Below are positions 17,688-26,040 of a stretch of 35,716 bases of DNA, piece by piece. The stretch comes from Bacteroidaceae bacterium. Its GTDB lineage: Bacteria > Bacteroidota > Bacteroidia > Bacteroidales > Barnesiellaceae_A. Positions within the stretch are counted from its first letter, which is position 1. Each line of letters starts with the position of its first letter. Made by a program: the position numbers and the translations under genes. The stretch is from NCBI GenBank assembly GCA_017522135.1, contig JAFXAB010000043.1, forward strand, positions 1 to 35,716. The letters run 5' to 3'. Under the pieces are notes generated by a model, which saw only the letters and a list, made by a program, of their open reading frames with translations, did no database searches and was not told where the DNA came from.

Positions 17688-19586
17688 TTAGTTTACAATT
17701 ACTTTTTGTGCCTTATTGCCTGCTACAACAATATACAGGCCTTTTGACAACTCTACCGAACTATGGGCTTGAACAGAGGCAACTCTTCTGCCGTCGATGG
17801 TATAAACAGTAGCATCATCATCGCCACATACATCCAATACATTGCCTCTTATGCTTATAGCCAATCGGTCATCGTCAACCAATTGCGCTACACCCGACGG
17901 CAAGTTCAAAGGTATCTTTATGGTATTCAATACATCGCACTGTGCAGGATTTTCGGAATTATAGTAACTTACAAAAGCGCAAGCCCACAAATTCTCGGTT
18001 TTCCAATTGTCGGGCAATTGATAGGTGTATGTTTTGCTCACAGGACCATCGAAGGTTATCTCTTCGCCCCATGTGCCTGTCATTGCATAGCGGAACACAT
18101 TGTTATGCTCGTAATCGTCAATAGCACCCTCGGGGGTTAATTGTCTTGCTATGATTTTATCCTCCATAATAAATACATTCAAATAGGTCTTTCGGCCCTC
18201 AATCAAATTGGAAATCAAATCGGCATCAACCGTAATTGACAATGTACGAGACGCCTCATCATAGGTTTTAGACGACGACAGATTGACAATAGCCGGCACA
18301 TTAATAGCCTCCTCGGCTACCGATAATACATAATCGGTAGAACTCGGGAAGAATACCGATGTATTGGAGCCGGGTGTAAATACAGTACGGTCGATAGCAA
18401 TCATAGGAGCACTCGAACCTCCATTGAACAACCACAAATAGCGGGTATCATCTTCGGTAGTCATTTCATCCTCGTAGTAACCGGCGTGGTGGCATACCCA
18501 CACTACTCTATCCTCTCCAAACGCCTCTATTGCCTCATGTATCGCTTTATGTCCACCGGGGCAATTGACACATTGACCGGTTGTAAAGTTTTCGAGCAAC
18601 AATATTCGCTCGGCAGCATTTACCAATACGGTGAAATTACCACTCCATGTAGAGTTTTCGGGGGTAGGATCTTCCAAACCATTTGCATTGGATAGAGTAT
18701 AAGTAATATCAACATTTCCGTCCATATCATCTTCTACCGGAATTTTAAATGTCATATTGCCAAATTGACATGAAGGAAATTCGCATTCAACCTTGTTTGT
18801 TACAGGCTCTTTTTGTTCGCCATTATAGGTGAGTTGATAAGTAAGATCAAACGAATTGATAGTTTTGGCACCGCTATTCATTAGGAAAGCACTTACTTCT
18901 ACCTCGCCATTGAGGTAGCCATATTGCGATACGCTCGATTGCAATATTTCCAAATCGGCATCGGGAATGGTTTCACCCTCGATTGTTACAAAGATAGCAT
19001 TGGCATAGCCCGACGAATTGGATAAATAGGCATCATTATAGTTGTAGTAACCATACAGGTCATTCACACCGGGCCTGGAATATCGTGCATCGGCAGCCGC
19101 TATGATAGGACGACTCGATGAACTTACGGCAACTTGGTATCCGATATAGAGATCCTCGCCACCTTCTATTACATAGGGGTCATCGAGTTCTATCTCATAC
19201 GTAACAGGATTTTCGGTACTTTCGGCCGATTTTACTTCTGCCTCCTGTTGATATTCAAAATTGTCAATCTCTCGGCAATCTTTTGTGATATTGATTTTGA
19301 AATCGGGGCGCGAACGGAACGTTCCCAACTTTACTTTTACCTTTGTAATCTTGCATCCGTCGTACAACCGGGTACGCTCCTTGGGCAGCATAATATATGC
19401 GTATGCAGTTTTACCCGCTACCGAAAGCGTGCCGTAAGGTGTATCTTCGGGCATATATCCAAATTGGAACGACTTAACCTCCTCCTGAGAGGATGATTTA
19501 GGGGCATGGCTTACAAACTCCACTTGCGAGAACGAAGGTATTGCCATTGCTATCAACAAGATAGCCATTATAACTCTCTGTTTCAT
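17688..19586 (-). CDS. Omp28-like exported protein with intact CxxC
   Basis: The 632-residue protein has a signal peptide (about 1-20), an N-terminal beta-rich domain of about 200 residues (jelly-roll-like) and an Ig-like part (about 205-320). A thioredoxin-like Omp28 domain begins near 325, with LLLENFTTGQCVNCPGG carrying Cys339 and Cys342. The protein ends in a type-A-like sorting tail (VYTIDGRRVAS, GLYIVVAGN). Omp28 was first described as a Porphyromonas surface protein; the CxxC suggests thiol or redox chemistry outside the cell, but no activity is established. It is a tandem paralogue of the 626-residue gene 13 bp upstream. Confidence 0.85.
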   Translation of the reverse strand: MKQRVIMAILLIAMAIPSFSQVEFVSHAPKSSSQEEVKSFQFGYMPEDTPYGTLSVAGKTAYAYIMLPKERTRLYDGCKITKVKVKLGTFRSRPDFKINITKDCREIDNFEYQQEAEVKSAESTENPVTYEIELDDPYVIEGGEDLYIGYQVAVSSSSRPIIAAADARYSRPGVNDLYGYYNYNDAYLSNSSGYANAIFVTIEGETIPDADLEILQSSVSQYGYLNGEVEVSAFLMNSGAKTINSFDLTYQLTYNGEQKEPVTNKVECEFPSCQFGNMTFKIPVEDDMDGNVDITYTLSNANGLEDPTPENSTWSGNFTVLVNAAERILLLENFTTGQCVNCPGGHKAIHEAIEAFGEDRVVWVCHHAGYYEDEMTTEDDTRYLWLFNGGSSAPMIAIDRTVFTPGSNTSVFFPSSTDYVLSVAEEAINVPAIVNLSSSKTYDEASRTLSITVDADLISNLIEGRKTYLNVFIMEDKIIARQLTPEGAIDDYEHNNVFRYAMTGTWGEEITFDGPVSKTYTYQLPDNWKTENLWACAFVSYYNSENPAQCDVLNTIKIPLNLPSGVAQLVDDDRLAISIRGNVLDVCGDDDATVYTIDGRRVASVQAHSSVELSKGLYIVVAGNKAQKVIVN

Positions 19587-19599
19587 ATACTTGATTTTA

Positions 19600-21480
19600 T
19601 TATTTTACAATAACTTTTTGAGCAACACCGTCGGCAACGACTATAAACAATCCGCTACCGGTATTTGCCGTAAACTCTCTATCGCAACTGCTTGCTACAC
19701 GTGTACCGTCTATATTGTATATGGCAACTTCTTGCTCAATGCCTGTTACAACAATTTTACCGGCAAGAGTTACAACCGTTGCATTACTCTCTATCGCAGC
19801 ATCGGCGACGCCACTGTTCTCGACATGCGGCAATCCCATAGGCATATCGAAACTATTCAATACTTCGCATGCAAGATTGTCGTTGGGGTCATAATATGAT
19901 ACAAAAACCACGGCACGCAAATTCTCCGATTTGCTGAATTTGGGAAGGTGGAATTGGTATGTTTTACTCAACGGCGTATCGAGCGAAATAGCCTCACCCC
20001 ATGCACCTGTAACCGCTGTACGGAATACTCCATGATGCACAAAGTCGTTGTAATTGGGCGCACCCTTTTGCACACCCGCTACATTATCCTCTACAATAAA
20101 CACATTCAATCGCAAGTCGCGCGAGGCATCAGGCTCATCGACTGCTTCAACCTCTACATCGAATGTAATCTCCTCGGTATCGGCATCGATTGTTGCATTT
20201 GAGGCATTTATACGTATAATAGCAGGATTTTCATACATATATTTGGTCCACGATTTGAGTTCTTCATAGGGGTAAATCACAGGTAAATAATACTCCTCAT
20301 CAATCATCGAACGATCGACCATTACACCTGGCAACATTACCTCCTCGGGCTTGTAGAAGAAAGCATATTCGTCATAAATATCGGTAGAAAGATCACCGCT
20401 ATTGAGATAGTATCTTACGGTTGAAACATTCTCGACACCTACCAAATCACACGCATTGGCCGCCGCCTGATAACCATTGATTGAGGCAGGATCGTAATCG
20501 GCTACAAACATCTCCATCAAGACCTTACGAGGCACAGCATTCTCGGGTACAGTAAATGAGCATTTATAAGAATTGTTATCGGGGTTTGCATCTTCGGCTT
20601 TAAGAGATACGTTCATTTGCACCGTTACAGTACCCGACATTTCCTCGGTAATGGGTATATCAAACTCCAAGAAATCAAAATCGCCCGATTTCAATGCTAC
20701 CTCACGAGAACCCGAAACTTGGGGATACTCGGTACCTCCATACTTCAATGTATATGTGTAATCGTATCCTTCAACCGTTTTGGCTCCGTTATTTCTCACT
20801 TGGCAACGCAATGTAGTGTTGTATCCTTGGTAGCCATATCTATCGGTTTTTACCGACATCAAATCCACATCGGCTGCGGGAACTGTTGCGCCTTCGATGG
20901 TGAGGATTATAGCATTTGTCTTACCGGTTGACCAACATCCGGCACTGCCATCGGTTGTAACATAACCATATACATCACTGCGACCGGTTTTTGCCACATA
21001 GTCGGGAGCATAGGCCACGGGGTAATGTCCGTTTGAGGCCTCAACTTGATAACCAACATAAATCTCTTCATCGCCTTCGATGACATAGGGAGTTTCCAAT
21101 TCAACAGTATTCCACTTAGCATCGGTCGAAGTTCCCACTTCAATAGTACCATCTTGTTGATACTCAAATACGTTATTGGTATAATAATCTTTGGTGATAT
21201 TTATCTTGAAGTTGGTATTGGGGGCTTTGCGACAAGAACCTACGGCAAATGTAACCTTGGTGATTTTACTACCTTGAAGAAGGGTTACATAGTCTTTGGG
21301 AATTGCAATATATGCGTAATAAACCGAACGACCCGCCGAACGCTCCAATAACAATTCGGCCTGCTCATCACAATAACCAAATTTCATAGTCCTATTTGCT
21401 TCATCGGCTGCGAAACTCCAAAAAATTCCACAACCCAATAGCATAAAAACTAAAACCGTGCGAAGTAAATCTCTTTTCAT
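19600..21480 (-). CDS. Omp28-like exported protein, paralogue lacking CxxC
   Basis: The 626-residue protein has the same layout as the next gene: signal peptide (about 1-25), jelly-roll-like domain with FKINITKDYY, EYQQ and YVIEGDEEIYVGYQV, Ig-like part, Omp28-like domain and sorting tail (VAIYNIDGTRVAS, GLFIVVADG). At the site that matches the neighbour's CVNC (about residue 330) it reads DYDPASING. The thioredoxin-type cysteines are thus gone while the surrounding fold (MEMFVADY, VMVDRSMI) is kept. It is the first gene of the operon, with a strong promoter at 21551-21581. Confidence 0.84.
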   Translation of the reverse strand: MKRDLLRTVLVFMLLGCGIFWSFAADEANRTMKFGYCDEQAELLLERSAGRSVYYAYIAIPKDYVTLLQGSKITKVTFAVGSCRKAPNTNFKINITKDYYTNNVFEYQQDGTIEVGTSTDAKWNTVELETPYVIEGDEEIYVGYQVEASNGHYPVAYAPDYVAKTGRSDVYGYVTTDGSAGCWSTGKTNAIILTIEGATVPAADVDLMSVKTDRYGYQGYNTTLRCQVRNNGAKTVEGYDYTYTLKYGGTEYPQVSGSREVALKSGDFDFLEFDIPITEEMSGTVTVQMNVSLKAEDANPDNNSYKCSFTVPENAVPRKVLMEMFVADYDPASINGYQAAANACDLVGVENVSTVRYYLNSGDLSTDIYDEYAFFYKPEEVMLPGVMVDRSMIDEEYYLPVIYPYEELKSWTKYMYENPAIIRINASNATIDADTEEITFDVEVEAVDEPDASRDLRLNVFIVEDNVAGVQKGAPNYNDFVHHGVFRTAVTGAWGEAISLDTPLSKTYQFHLPKFSKSENLRAVVFVSYYDPNDNLACEVLNSFDMPMGLPHVENSGVADAAIESNATVVTLAGKIVVTGIEQEVAIYNIDGTRVASSCDREFTANTGSGLFIVVADGVAQKVIVK

Positions 21481-21550
21481 AAACTTAAATATTATCAGTT
21501 TTTCCTCTCTATTACAATCAAAATTATTACTTATTTCGATTTTTGTCGAA

Positions 21551-21581
21551 CAAATATATAATACACGCCAAATTATTCAAA
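21551..21581 (-). promoter_or_regulatory. Promoter of the five-gene exported-protein operon
   Basis: On the minus strand TTTG (21578-21581) is followed after exactly 19 bp by TATATTTG (21551-21558), so both boxes are perfect. The leader to the start codon at 21480 is about 65 nt. Confidence 0.75.
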
Positions 21582-21625
21582 AAATAAATTACTAAAAAGA
21601 TTTATTGGTGTAAAAAAAGTTATAC

Positions 21626-21645
21626 TATCATAAGAATTTATGATA
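21626..21645. promoter_or_regulatory. Perfect palindrome, possible operator
   Basis: TATCATAA and TTATGATA form an 8-bp perfect inverted repeat around GAAT, about 45 bp upstream of the -33 box of the exported-protein operon. The 8-4-8 shape fits a dimeric regulator site of the Crp/Fnr type in size. There is no proof of binding. Confidence 0.35.
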
Positions 21646-21945
21646 AGTTGCATAAGAAATAGCACATTATTAATTTGAGTATTTCAAAAAAAGTAGGAAC
21701 AGCCTATCATGGGCAGAGTATACCTTCCTGCACGATGTTGTACTATTGAAAACTTCACAACATCAAAAATAAATTTAAAAATAAGTTTAATATTTCGTAA
21801 TCAAGAGGTTTTGCATTATCTTCGCACGGAATTTGTTTGGTGAGGTTATTAACAAAAAGCCCCACTTATCAACAATTTGAGCAATTTGTGGCAAAAACAG
21901 GTGTGAGAGTAGGTAAATTTATCTTTCCTTTGCATAGATAAAAAG

Positions 21946-21993
21946 ATGAATATGGGTAAAATTATAGCAATAGCCAACCAGAAAGCTCTTTGA
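21946..21993 (+). pseudogene. Severed start of a parA-like gene
   Basis: A 15-codon ORF reads MNMGKIIAIANQKAL and then stops. MGKIIAIANQK is the conserved beginning of chromosomal ParA/Soj ATPases, where the next residues are GGVGKTT. Here the match ends just before the P-loop and unrelated sequence takes over, so no ATPase can be made. It looks like a rearrangement scar or a duplicated gene start. Confidence 0.55.
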
Positions 21994-22066
21994 GATTATT
22001 TCTGCTTATTTTTTAATAGATGGTAATATTTTTGTGTTTTTATTAGTTTATGCGCCAAGAAAAGTA

Positions 22067-22074
22067 TATCTTTG
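22067..22074 (+). promoter_or_regulatory. -7 box of the hydrogenase locus
   Basis: TATCTTTG is an exact -7 match; TTAG lies 20 bp upstream (22043-22046) in place of TTTG. The ATG at 22107 would have a leader of about 26 nt. Confidence 0.55.
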
Positions 22075-22106
22075 CACCTTGAAAGAGAATAACCTTATCA
22101 TAAGCT

Positions 22107-22328
22107 ATGGCTATTAAAAACAACGTGATGATTGTCAGACATAAGCTGCTGACAAATCTTATTAAATTATGGAATTCGGGCGAATTGGTGGAAAAAATAG
22201 ACCGTTTGCCTATCGAGTTGAGTCCCCGCAATGCACAAGTTCGTGGTCGTTGCTGTATTCACAAAGAACGTGCAGTGTGGAAGTACAAATCACTCCCTCT
22301 TTTGGGTTATGATATGACCGATGAGTAG
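22107..22328 (+). pseudogene. N-terminal part of the [FeFe] hydrogenase, cut off by an in-frame TAG
   Basis: The 73 codons encode the conserved N-terminal extension of Bacteroidales monomeric [FeFe] hydrogenases (RHKLLTNLIKLWNSGELVE, then the CCIHKERAVWKYKSLPLLGY region). They end at a TAG (22326-22328). The same frame continues without a break through DELTPLSDYARRALERDK into the hydrogenase body, so this was one gene. A single G-to-T change from GAG (Glu) would create the stop. This fragment holds no cluster ligands known to be essential. It could also be a sequencing or assembly error. Confidence 0.8.
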
Positions 22329-22367
22329 GACGAGCTTACTCCGCTCAGTGACTATGCTCGCCGAGCC

Positions 22368-23546
22368 TTGGAGCGTGACAAAATCAAAGAGAATATCATG
22401 TGTGTAATCGACGAGGCTTGCTCGTCATGTGTGCGCACCAACTATGATATTACCAACTTGTGTCGCGGTTGTGTGGCTCGTGCTTGTTCGCATGCTTGTC
22501 CCAAGAATGCAATCGAGTTTGACCCTTATACAAGCCAAGGTCGTATCAATCACAACGATTGTATCAGTTGCGGTAAATGTTTCGAGGCTTGTCCTTATCA
22601 TGCAATTGTTTACATTCCTGTTCCTTGCGAAGAGGCTTGTCCCGTAGGTGCTATTACAAAAGACGAATTTGGCGTAGAGCACATCGATGAGTCTAAGTGT
22701 ATCTACTGCGGTAAGTGTCTCAACAGCTGTCCTTTCGGTGCTATCTTTGAAATCTCTCAAGTATTTGACATCCTGCAAAGCATACGTCGCGGAGAGAAAG
22801 TGGTTGCCATGGTTGCTCCCGCTATTCTTGCACAGTATAACTTTCCTGCCGAGCAAGTATACAGTGCTATCAAAGCCATTGGTTTTACAGATGTTATCGA
22901 GGTAGCTCAAGGTGCCGAAGTGACTACTCGTCTGGAGAGTGCCGAGTTGAAAGAACGTCTCGAAGAGGGTGCTCCCTTCATGACTACTTCTTGCTGTCCT
23001 GCTTATATCGAGATGGCCGAGAAGCATGCACCCGACTTGAAAAAATACATTTCGAGCACACGCTCGCCCATGTACTACACTGCACAAATTGCACGTGAGA
23101 AGTATCCCGATGCCAAACTTGTGTTTGTAGGTCCTTGTATTGCAAAACGCAAAGAGGCTCGTCGCGACGACTTGGTAAACTATGTAATGACTTACGAGGA
23201 GTTGCACTCGGTATTGGATGGTATGGGAATTGATATTGCACAACAAGAAGCATTCAATATCCCTGTTTCATCAAGCAAGTTTGCTCACGGTTTTGCCCAA
23301 ATCAATGGTGTGACTCAAGCTGTATTGAACGAAATAAATGGCGAGTTTACATTCTCTGCTACCTTGGTTGCCAACCTTACCAAGAAGAATGTAGCTCTCT
23401 TGCGTGCGTATGGCAAGTCGGGCAAGGCTCCTGTACAATTTATTGAGGTGATGGCTTGTGAAGGCGGATGTATCTCGGGTCCTGCAAACCATGAGATTTA
23501 CGACAAAGCTCGCCAAACATACAATAAGGAGTTGCAAAAACGATAA
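22368..23546 (+). CDS. [FeFe] hydrogenase catalytic body (downstream of the in-frame stop)
   Basis: This 392-codon frame makes or uses H2 with the H-cluster. It starts with Cys-rich iron-sulfur domains (CSSC...CRGC, CISCGKC, CIYCGKC, each followed by a CP pair). The H-cluster motifs follow: TSCCPA (207-212), GPCIAKRKEA (255-264, where many hydrogenases have MPC) and EVMACEGGC (360-368). All four cluster-binding cysteines are present. The layout, with no NuoE/F partners nearby, fits a group-B-like or other monomeric ferredoxin-linked hydrogenase. The native start is at 22107, cut by TAG at 22326. After the stop, translation could restart at TTG 22368 or ATG 22398 and keep every Cys. hydE follows after 12 bp. 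Confidence 0.88.
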   Translation: MERDKIKENIMCVIDEACSSCVRTNYDITNLCRGCVARACSHACPKNAIEFDPYTSQGRINHNDCISCGKCFEACPYHAIVYIPVPCEEACPVGAITKDEFGVEHIDESKCIYCGKCLNSCPFGAIFEISQVFDILQSIRRGEKVVAMVAPAILAQYNFPAEQVYSAIKAIGFTDVIEVAQGAEVTTRLESAELKERLEEGAPFMTTSCCPAYIEMAEKHAPDLKKYISSTRSPMYYTAQIAREKYPDAKLVFVGPCIAKRKEARRDDLVNYVMTYEELHSVLDGMGIDIAQQEAFNIPVSSSKFAHGFAQINGVTQAVLNEINGEFTFSATLVANLTKKNVALLRAYGKSGKAPVQFIEVMACEGGCISGPANHEIYDKARQTYNKELQKR

Positions 23547-23558
23547 TAGCGTCTGACG

Positions 23559-24608
23559 ATGGATGCATTGGTCGATCGCTTGATATGTGAGCATCGTCTC
23601 GATGCCACTCAACTTGGCTCTCTTTTGGAGTCATGTGACGACCGTGCGTTTAATATACTTAAAGAACATGCTGCCGAAGTGGCTCAAAGCCGCTTAGGCA
23701 GGCGTGTATATATACGTGGCCTTATTGAGGTGAGTAACTACTGTCGCAACAATTGCTTGTACTGCGGTATAAGACGTGATAATCGTGCAGTAGAGCGATA
23801 TAGACTCACCGATGAGCAGATATTGTCGGCCTGTGAGGCCGGATATCGGATGGGATTTCGTACCTTTGTTATGCAAGGTGGTGAGGATGGTGCTTTGGCC
23901 GATAAAAGGCTTGTCCCTCTCATAGCCACCATACATGCGCGTTATCCCGATTGTGCCATTACACTCTCGCTCGGAGAGCGTTCTAAAGAGTCGTATATGG
24001 CTCTCTATGAAGCCGGTGCGCGACGCTATTTGTTGCGTCACGAAAGTGCTTCACCACAACTCTATGCTTCACTTCATCCATCGGATATGTCGTGGAGTAA
24101 TAGAATAGAATGTATAAAAACTCTCAAGCAGATAGGTTATCAGACCGGTATGGGTATGATGGTGGGTGCTCCCGGACAGACTATCGAGCATCTTGTACAA
24201 GACCTTATGCTGCTGCAACAAATACGCCCGCAAATGGTGGGTATAGGCCCTTTTATACCCCACTCGGCTACTCCATTGGGACAATACCCCGCAGGCTCGG
24301 TGCAAACAACTTTGTTGCTCATTTCCATTATCCGGTTGTTACTGCCCGATGCGCTTATTCCTTCAACAACGGCTTTGGCAACACTATCGCCTATGGCGCA
24401 AATAGAGGGTATAGCGGCCGGAGCAAATGTCATCATGCCCAATCTATCGCCCACCGACGTGCGGCGCAACTATGAAATATATGAAGGGAAGGCCGCTTTT
24501 GGCACTGAGGCCGCCGAAGGCCTTAGAATGCTGAGCGACCGACTTGCTACTATAAATTATGAAATCAGTTACGATATTGGTAACTATAAAGAGGAGGTAA
24601 AGATATGA
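23559..24608 (+). CDS. hydE: [FeFe] hydrogenase maturase HydE (radical SAM)
   Basis: The 349-residue radical SAM enzyme has the CX3CX2C motif at Cys62, Cys66 and Cys69 (CRNNCLYC), plus MQGGEDG and the TIM-barrel pattern of the family. HydE acts on the cysteine-derived organometallic intermediate made by HydG, and helps build the diiron centre with its azadithiolate bridge. It does not have the extra C-terminal cluster cysteines found in some relatives, and these are not essential. It starts 12 bp after the hydrogenase and overlaps hydG by 4 bp (ATGA), so the two maturases are translationally coupled. Confidence 0.94.
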   Translation: MDALVDRLICEHRLDATQLGSLLESCDDRAFNILKEHAAEVAQSRLGRRVYIRGLIEVSNYCRNNCLYCGIRRDNRAVERYRLTDEQILSACEAGYRMGFRTFVMQGGEDGALADKRLVPLIATIHARYPDCAITLSLGERSKESYMALYEAGARRYLLRHESASPQLYASLHPSDMSWSNRIECIKTLKQIGYQTGMGMMVGAPGQTIEHLVQDLMLLQQIRPQMVGIGPFIPHSATPLGQYPAGSVQTTLLLISIIRLLLPDALIPSTTALATLSPMAQIEGIAAGANVIMPNLSPTDVRRNYEIYEGKAAFGTEAAEGLRMLSDRLATINYEISYDIGNYKEEVKI

Positions 24609-26029
24609 TAAAGTATCAAGTAAATTCACCTCGTGCCGATGAGTTTATCCACGATGGTGAGATAATGGCTACATTGGAATATGCCAAGGAACATCGCAAC
24701 GACACAGCGATGGTAGAAGAAATATTGGCTCGTGCATCGGAGCGCAAAGGCCTTTCGCACCGCGATGCCGCAGTGCTACTGGAGTGTGACGATCCTGCTA
24801 TTGTCGAGCGCATTTTTACGCTTGCTCGTGAAATAAAGTCGCACATTTATGGCAACCGTATTGTGATGTTTGCTCCGTTATATTTGTCAAACTATTGCAT
24901 AAATGGTTGTGTATATTGTCCTTATCATGCCAAGAACAAGACTATACCTCGTCGTAAACTCACACAGGAGGAGATACGTCGTGAGGTTATAGCTTTGCAA
25001 GATATGGGACACAAGCGTTTGGCTTTGGAGACCGGCGAGCATCCTACAAAGAATCCTATCGAGTATGTATTGGAATCTATCGATACAATCTACTCGATAC
25101 ATCACAAGAACGGTGCTATCAGACGTGTCAATGTAAATATTGCCGCTACTACTGTCGAGCACTACCGCCTGTTGCGTGAGGCCGGTATAGGTACCTATAT
25201 ATTGTTTGAGGAGACATACAATCGCAAGGCCTACGAGGCATTGCATCCTACAGGCCCTAAGAGCGATTGGGCTTATCACACCGAGGCTATGGACCGTGCC
25301 ATGCAAGGTGGAATTGATGATGTGGGTATAGGTGCTCTATTCGGATTGTGCAACTATCGCTATGATTTTGTGGGCTTGCTCATGCATGCCGAGCACTTGG
25401 AGGCATGTTATGGCGTGGGTCCTCACACCATCAGTGTACCCCGCATACGACCGGCCGATGATATCGATCCGGCCGATTTTCCCGATGCTGTTACCGATGA
25501 GGTATTCCGTCGCATTGTGGCGGTATTGCGCATTGCTGTACCCTATACCGGAATGATAGTCTCTACACGCGAGTCGCAACGCTCTCGCGAGTTGGTATTG
25601 GATGTGGGTGTGTCGCAATTGAGTGGTGGCTCGCGTACATCGGTAGGCGGATATGCCGAGGGTATTGAAGATGCCGAGGACTCTGCACAATTTGATATAT
25701 CGGACAATCGTACACTTGATGAGATTGTGGCTTGGTTGCTCGAGTTGGGTTATATTCCAAGTTTCTGTACAGCTTGTTATCGCGAGGGGCGCACAGGCGA
25801 CCGTTTCATGTCGTTGGCCAAGCGCGGTCTGATAGGTAACTGTTGTGCTCCCAATGCGCTCTTTACCCTTCGAGAGTATCTCGATGACTATGCTTCGCCT
25901 CGCACGAGAGAATTGGCCGAGAAGATGATAGAGAAACAAATACCTCTTATCCCATCGGATAAAGTACGCAATATAACTATCGAAAACTTGAAGAAGATTG
26001 CCGAAGGCAAGCGCGACTTCCGTTTCTAA
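24605..26029 (+). CDS. hydG: [FeFe] hydrogenase maturase HydG (radical SAM, tyrosine lyase)
   Basis: The 474-residue HydG cleaves tyrosine to give the CO and CN- ligands of the H-cluster. The radical SAM cluster motif is CINGCVYC (Cys98, Cys102, Cys105). The C-terminal domain has the second cluster motif, CTACYREGRTGDRFM followed by GNCCAPNALFT, which sets HydG apart from its relative ThiH. Length and both clusters are complete. It overlaps hydE by 4 bp and is followed by hydF after 11 bp. Confidence 0.96.
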   Translation: MIKYQVNSPRADEFIHDGEIMATLEYAKEHRNDTAMVEEILARASERKGLSHRDAAVLLECDDPAIVERIFTLAREIKSHIYGNRIVMFAPLYLSNYCINGCVYCPYHAKNKTIPRRKLTQEEIRREVIALQDMGHKRLALETGEHPTKNPIEYVLESIDTIYSIHHKNGAIRRVNVNIAATTVEHYRLLREAGIGTYILFEETYNRKAYEALHPTGPKSDWAYHTEAMDRAMQGGIDDVGIGALFGLCNYRYDFVGLLMHAEHLEACYGVGPHTISVPRIRPADDIDPADFPDAVTDEVFRRIVAVLRIAVPYTGMIVSTRESQRSRELVLDVGVSQLSGGSRTSVGGYAEGIEDAEDSAQFDISDNRTLDEIVAWLLELGYIPSFCTACYREGRTGDRFMSLAKRGLIGNCCAPNALFTLREYLDDYASPRTRELAEKMIEKQIPLIPSDKVRNITIENLKKIAEGKRDFRF

Positions 26030-26040
26030 TACCTACAGTT

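Larger units (their letters stand above)
21481..22106. other. 626-bp AT-rich region between the exported-protein operon and the hydrogenase locus
   Basis: It holds the minus-strand promoter at 21551-21581, a perfect 8-bp palindrome at 21626-21645, a severed parA-like gene start at 21946-21993, and the plus-strand -7 box of the hydrogenase locus at 22067-22074. The stretch 21650-21900 has no gene that I can support. A weak promoter-like pair may occur near 21800-21830 (TTTC, 20 bp, TATCTTCG). Confidence 0.7.

Noticed and set aside
22326..22328. UAG recoding (pyrrolysine or reassigned stop)
   Set aside because: TAG ends several normal genes in the window and no pyl genes or suppressor tRNA are present; a nonsense change or an error is simpler.
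22425..23246. A 273-residue open frame antisense to the hydrogenase
   Set aside because: It mirrors the codon pattern of the hydrogenase, has no family motif, and its Cys/His-rich look comes from the opposite strand.
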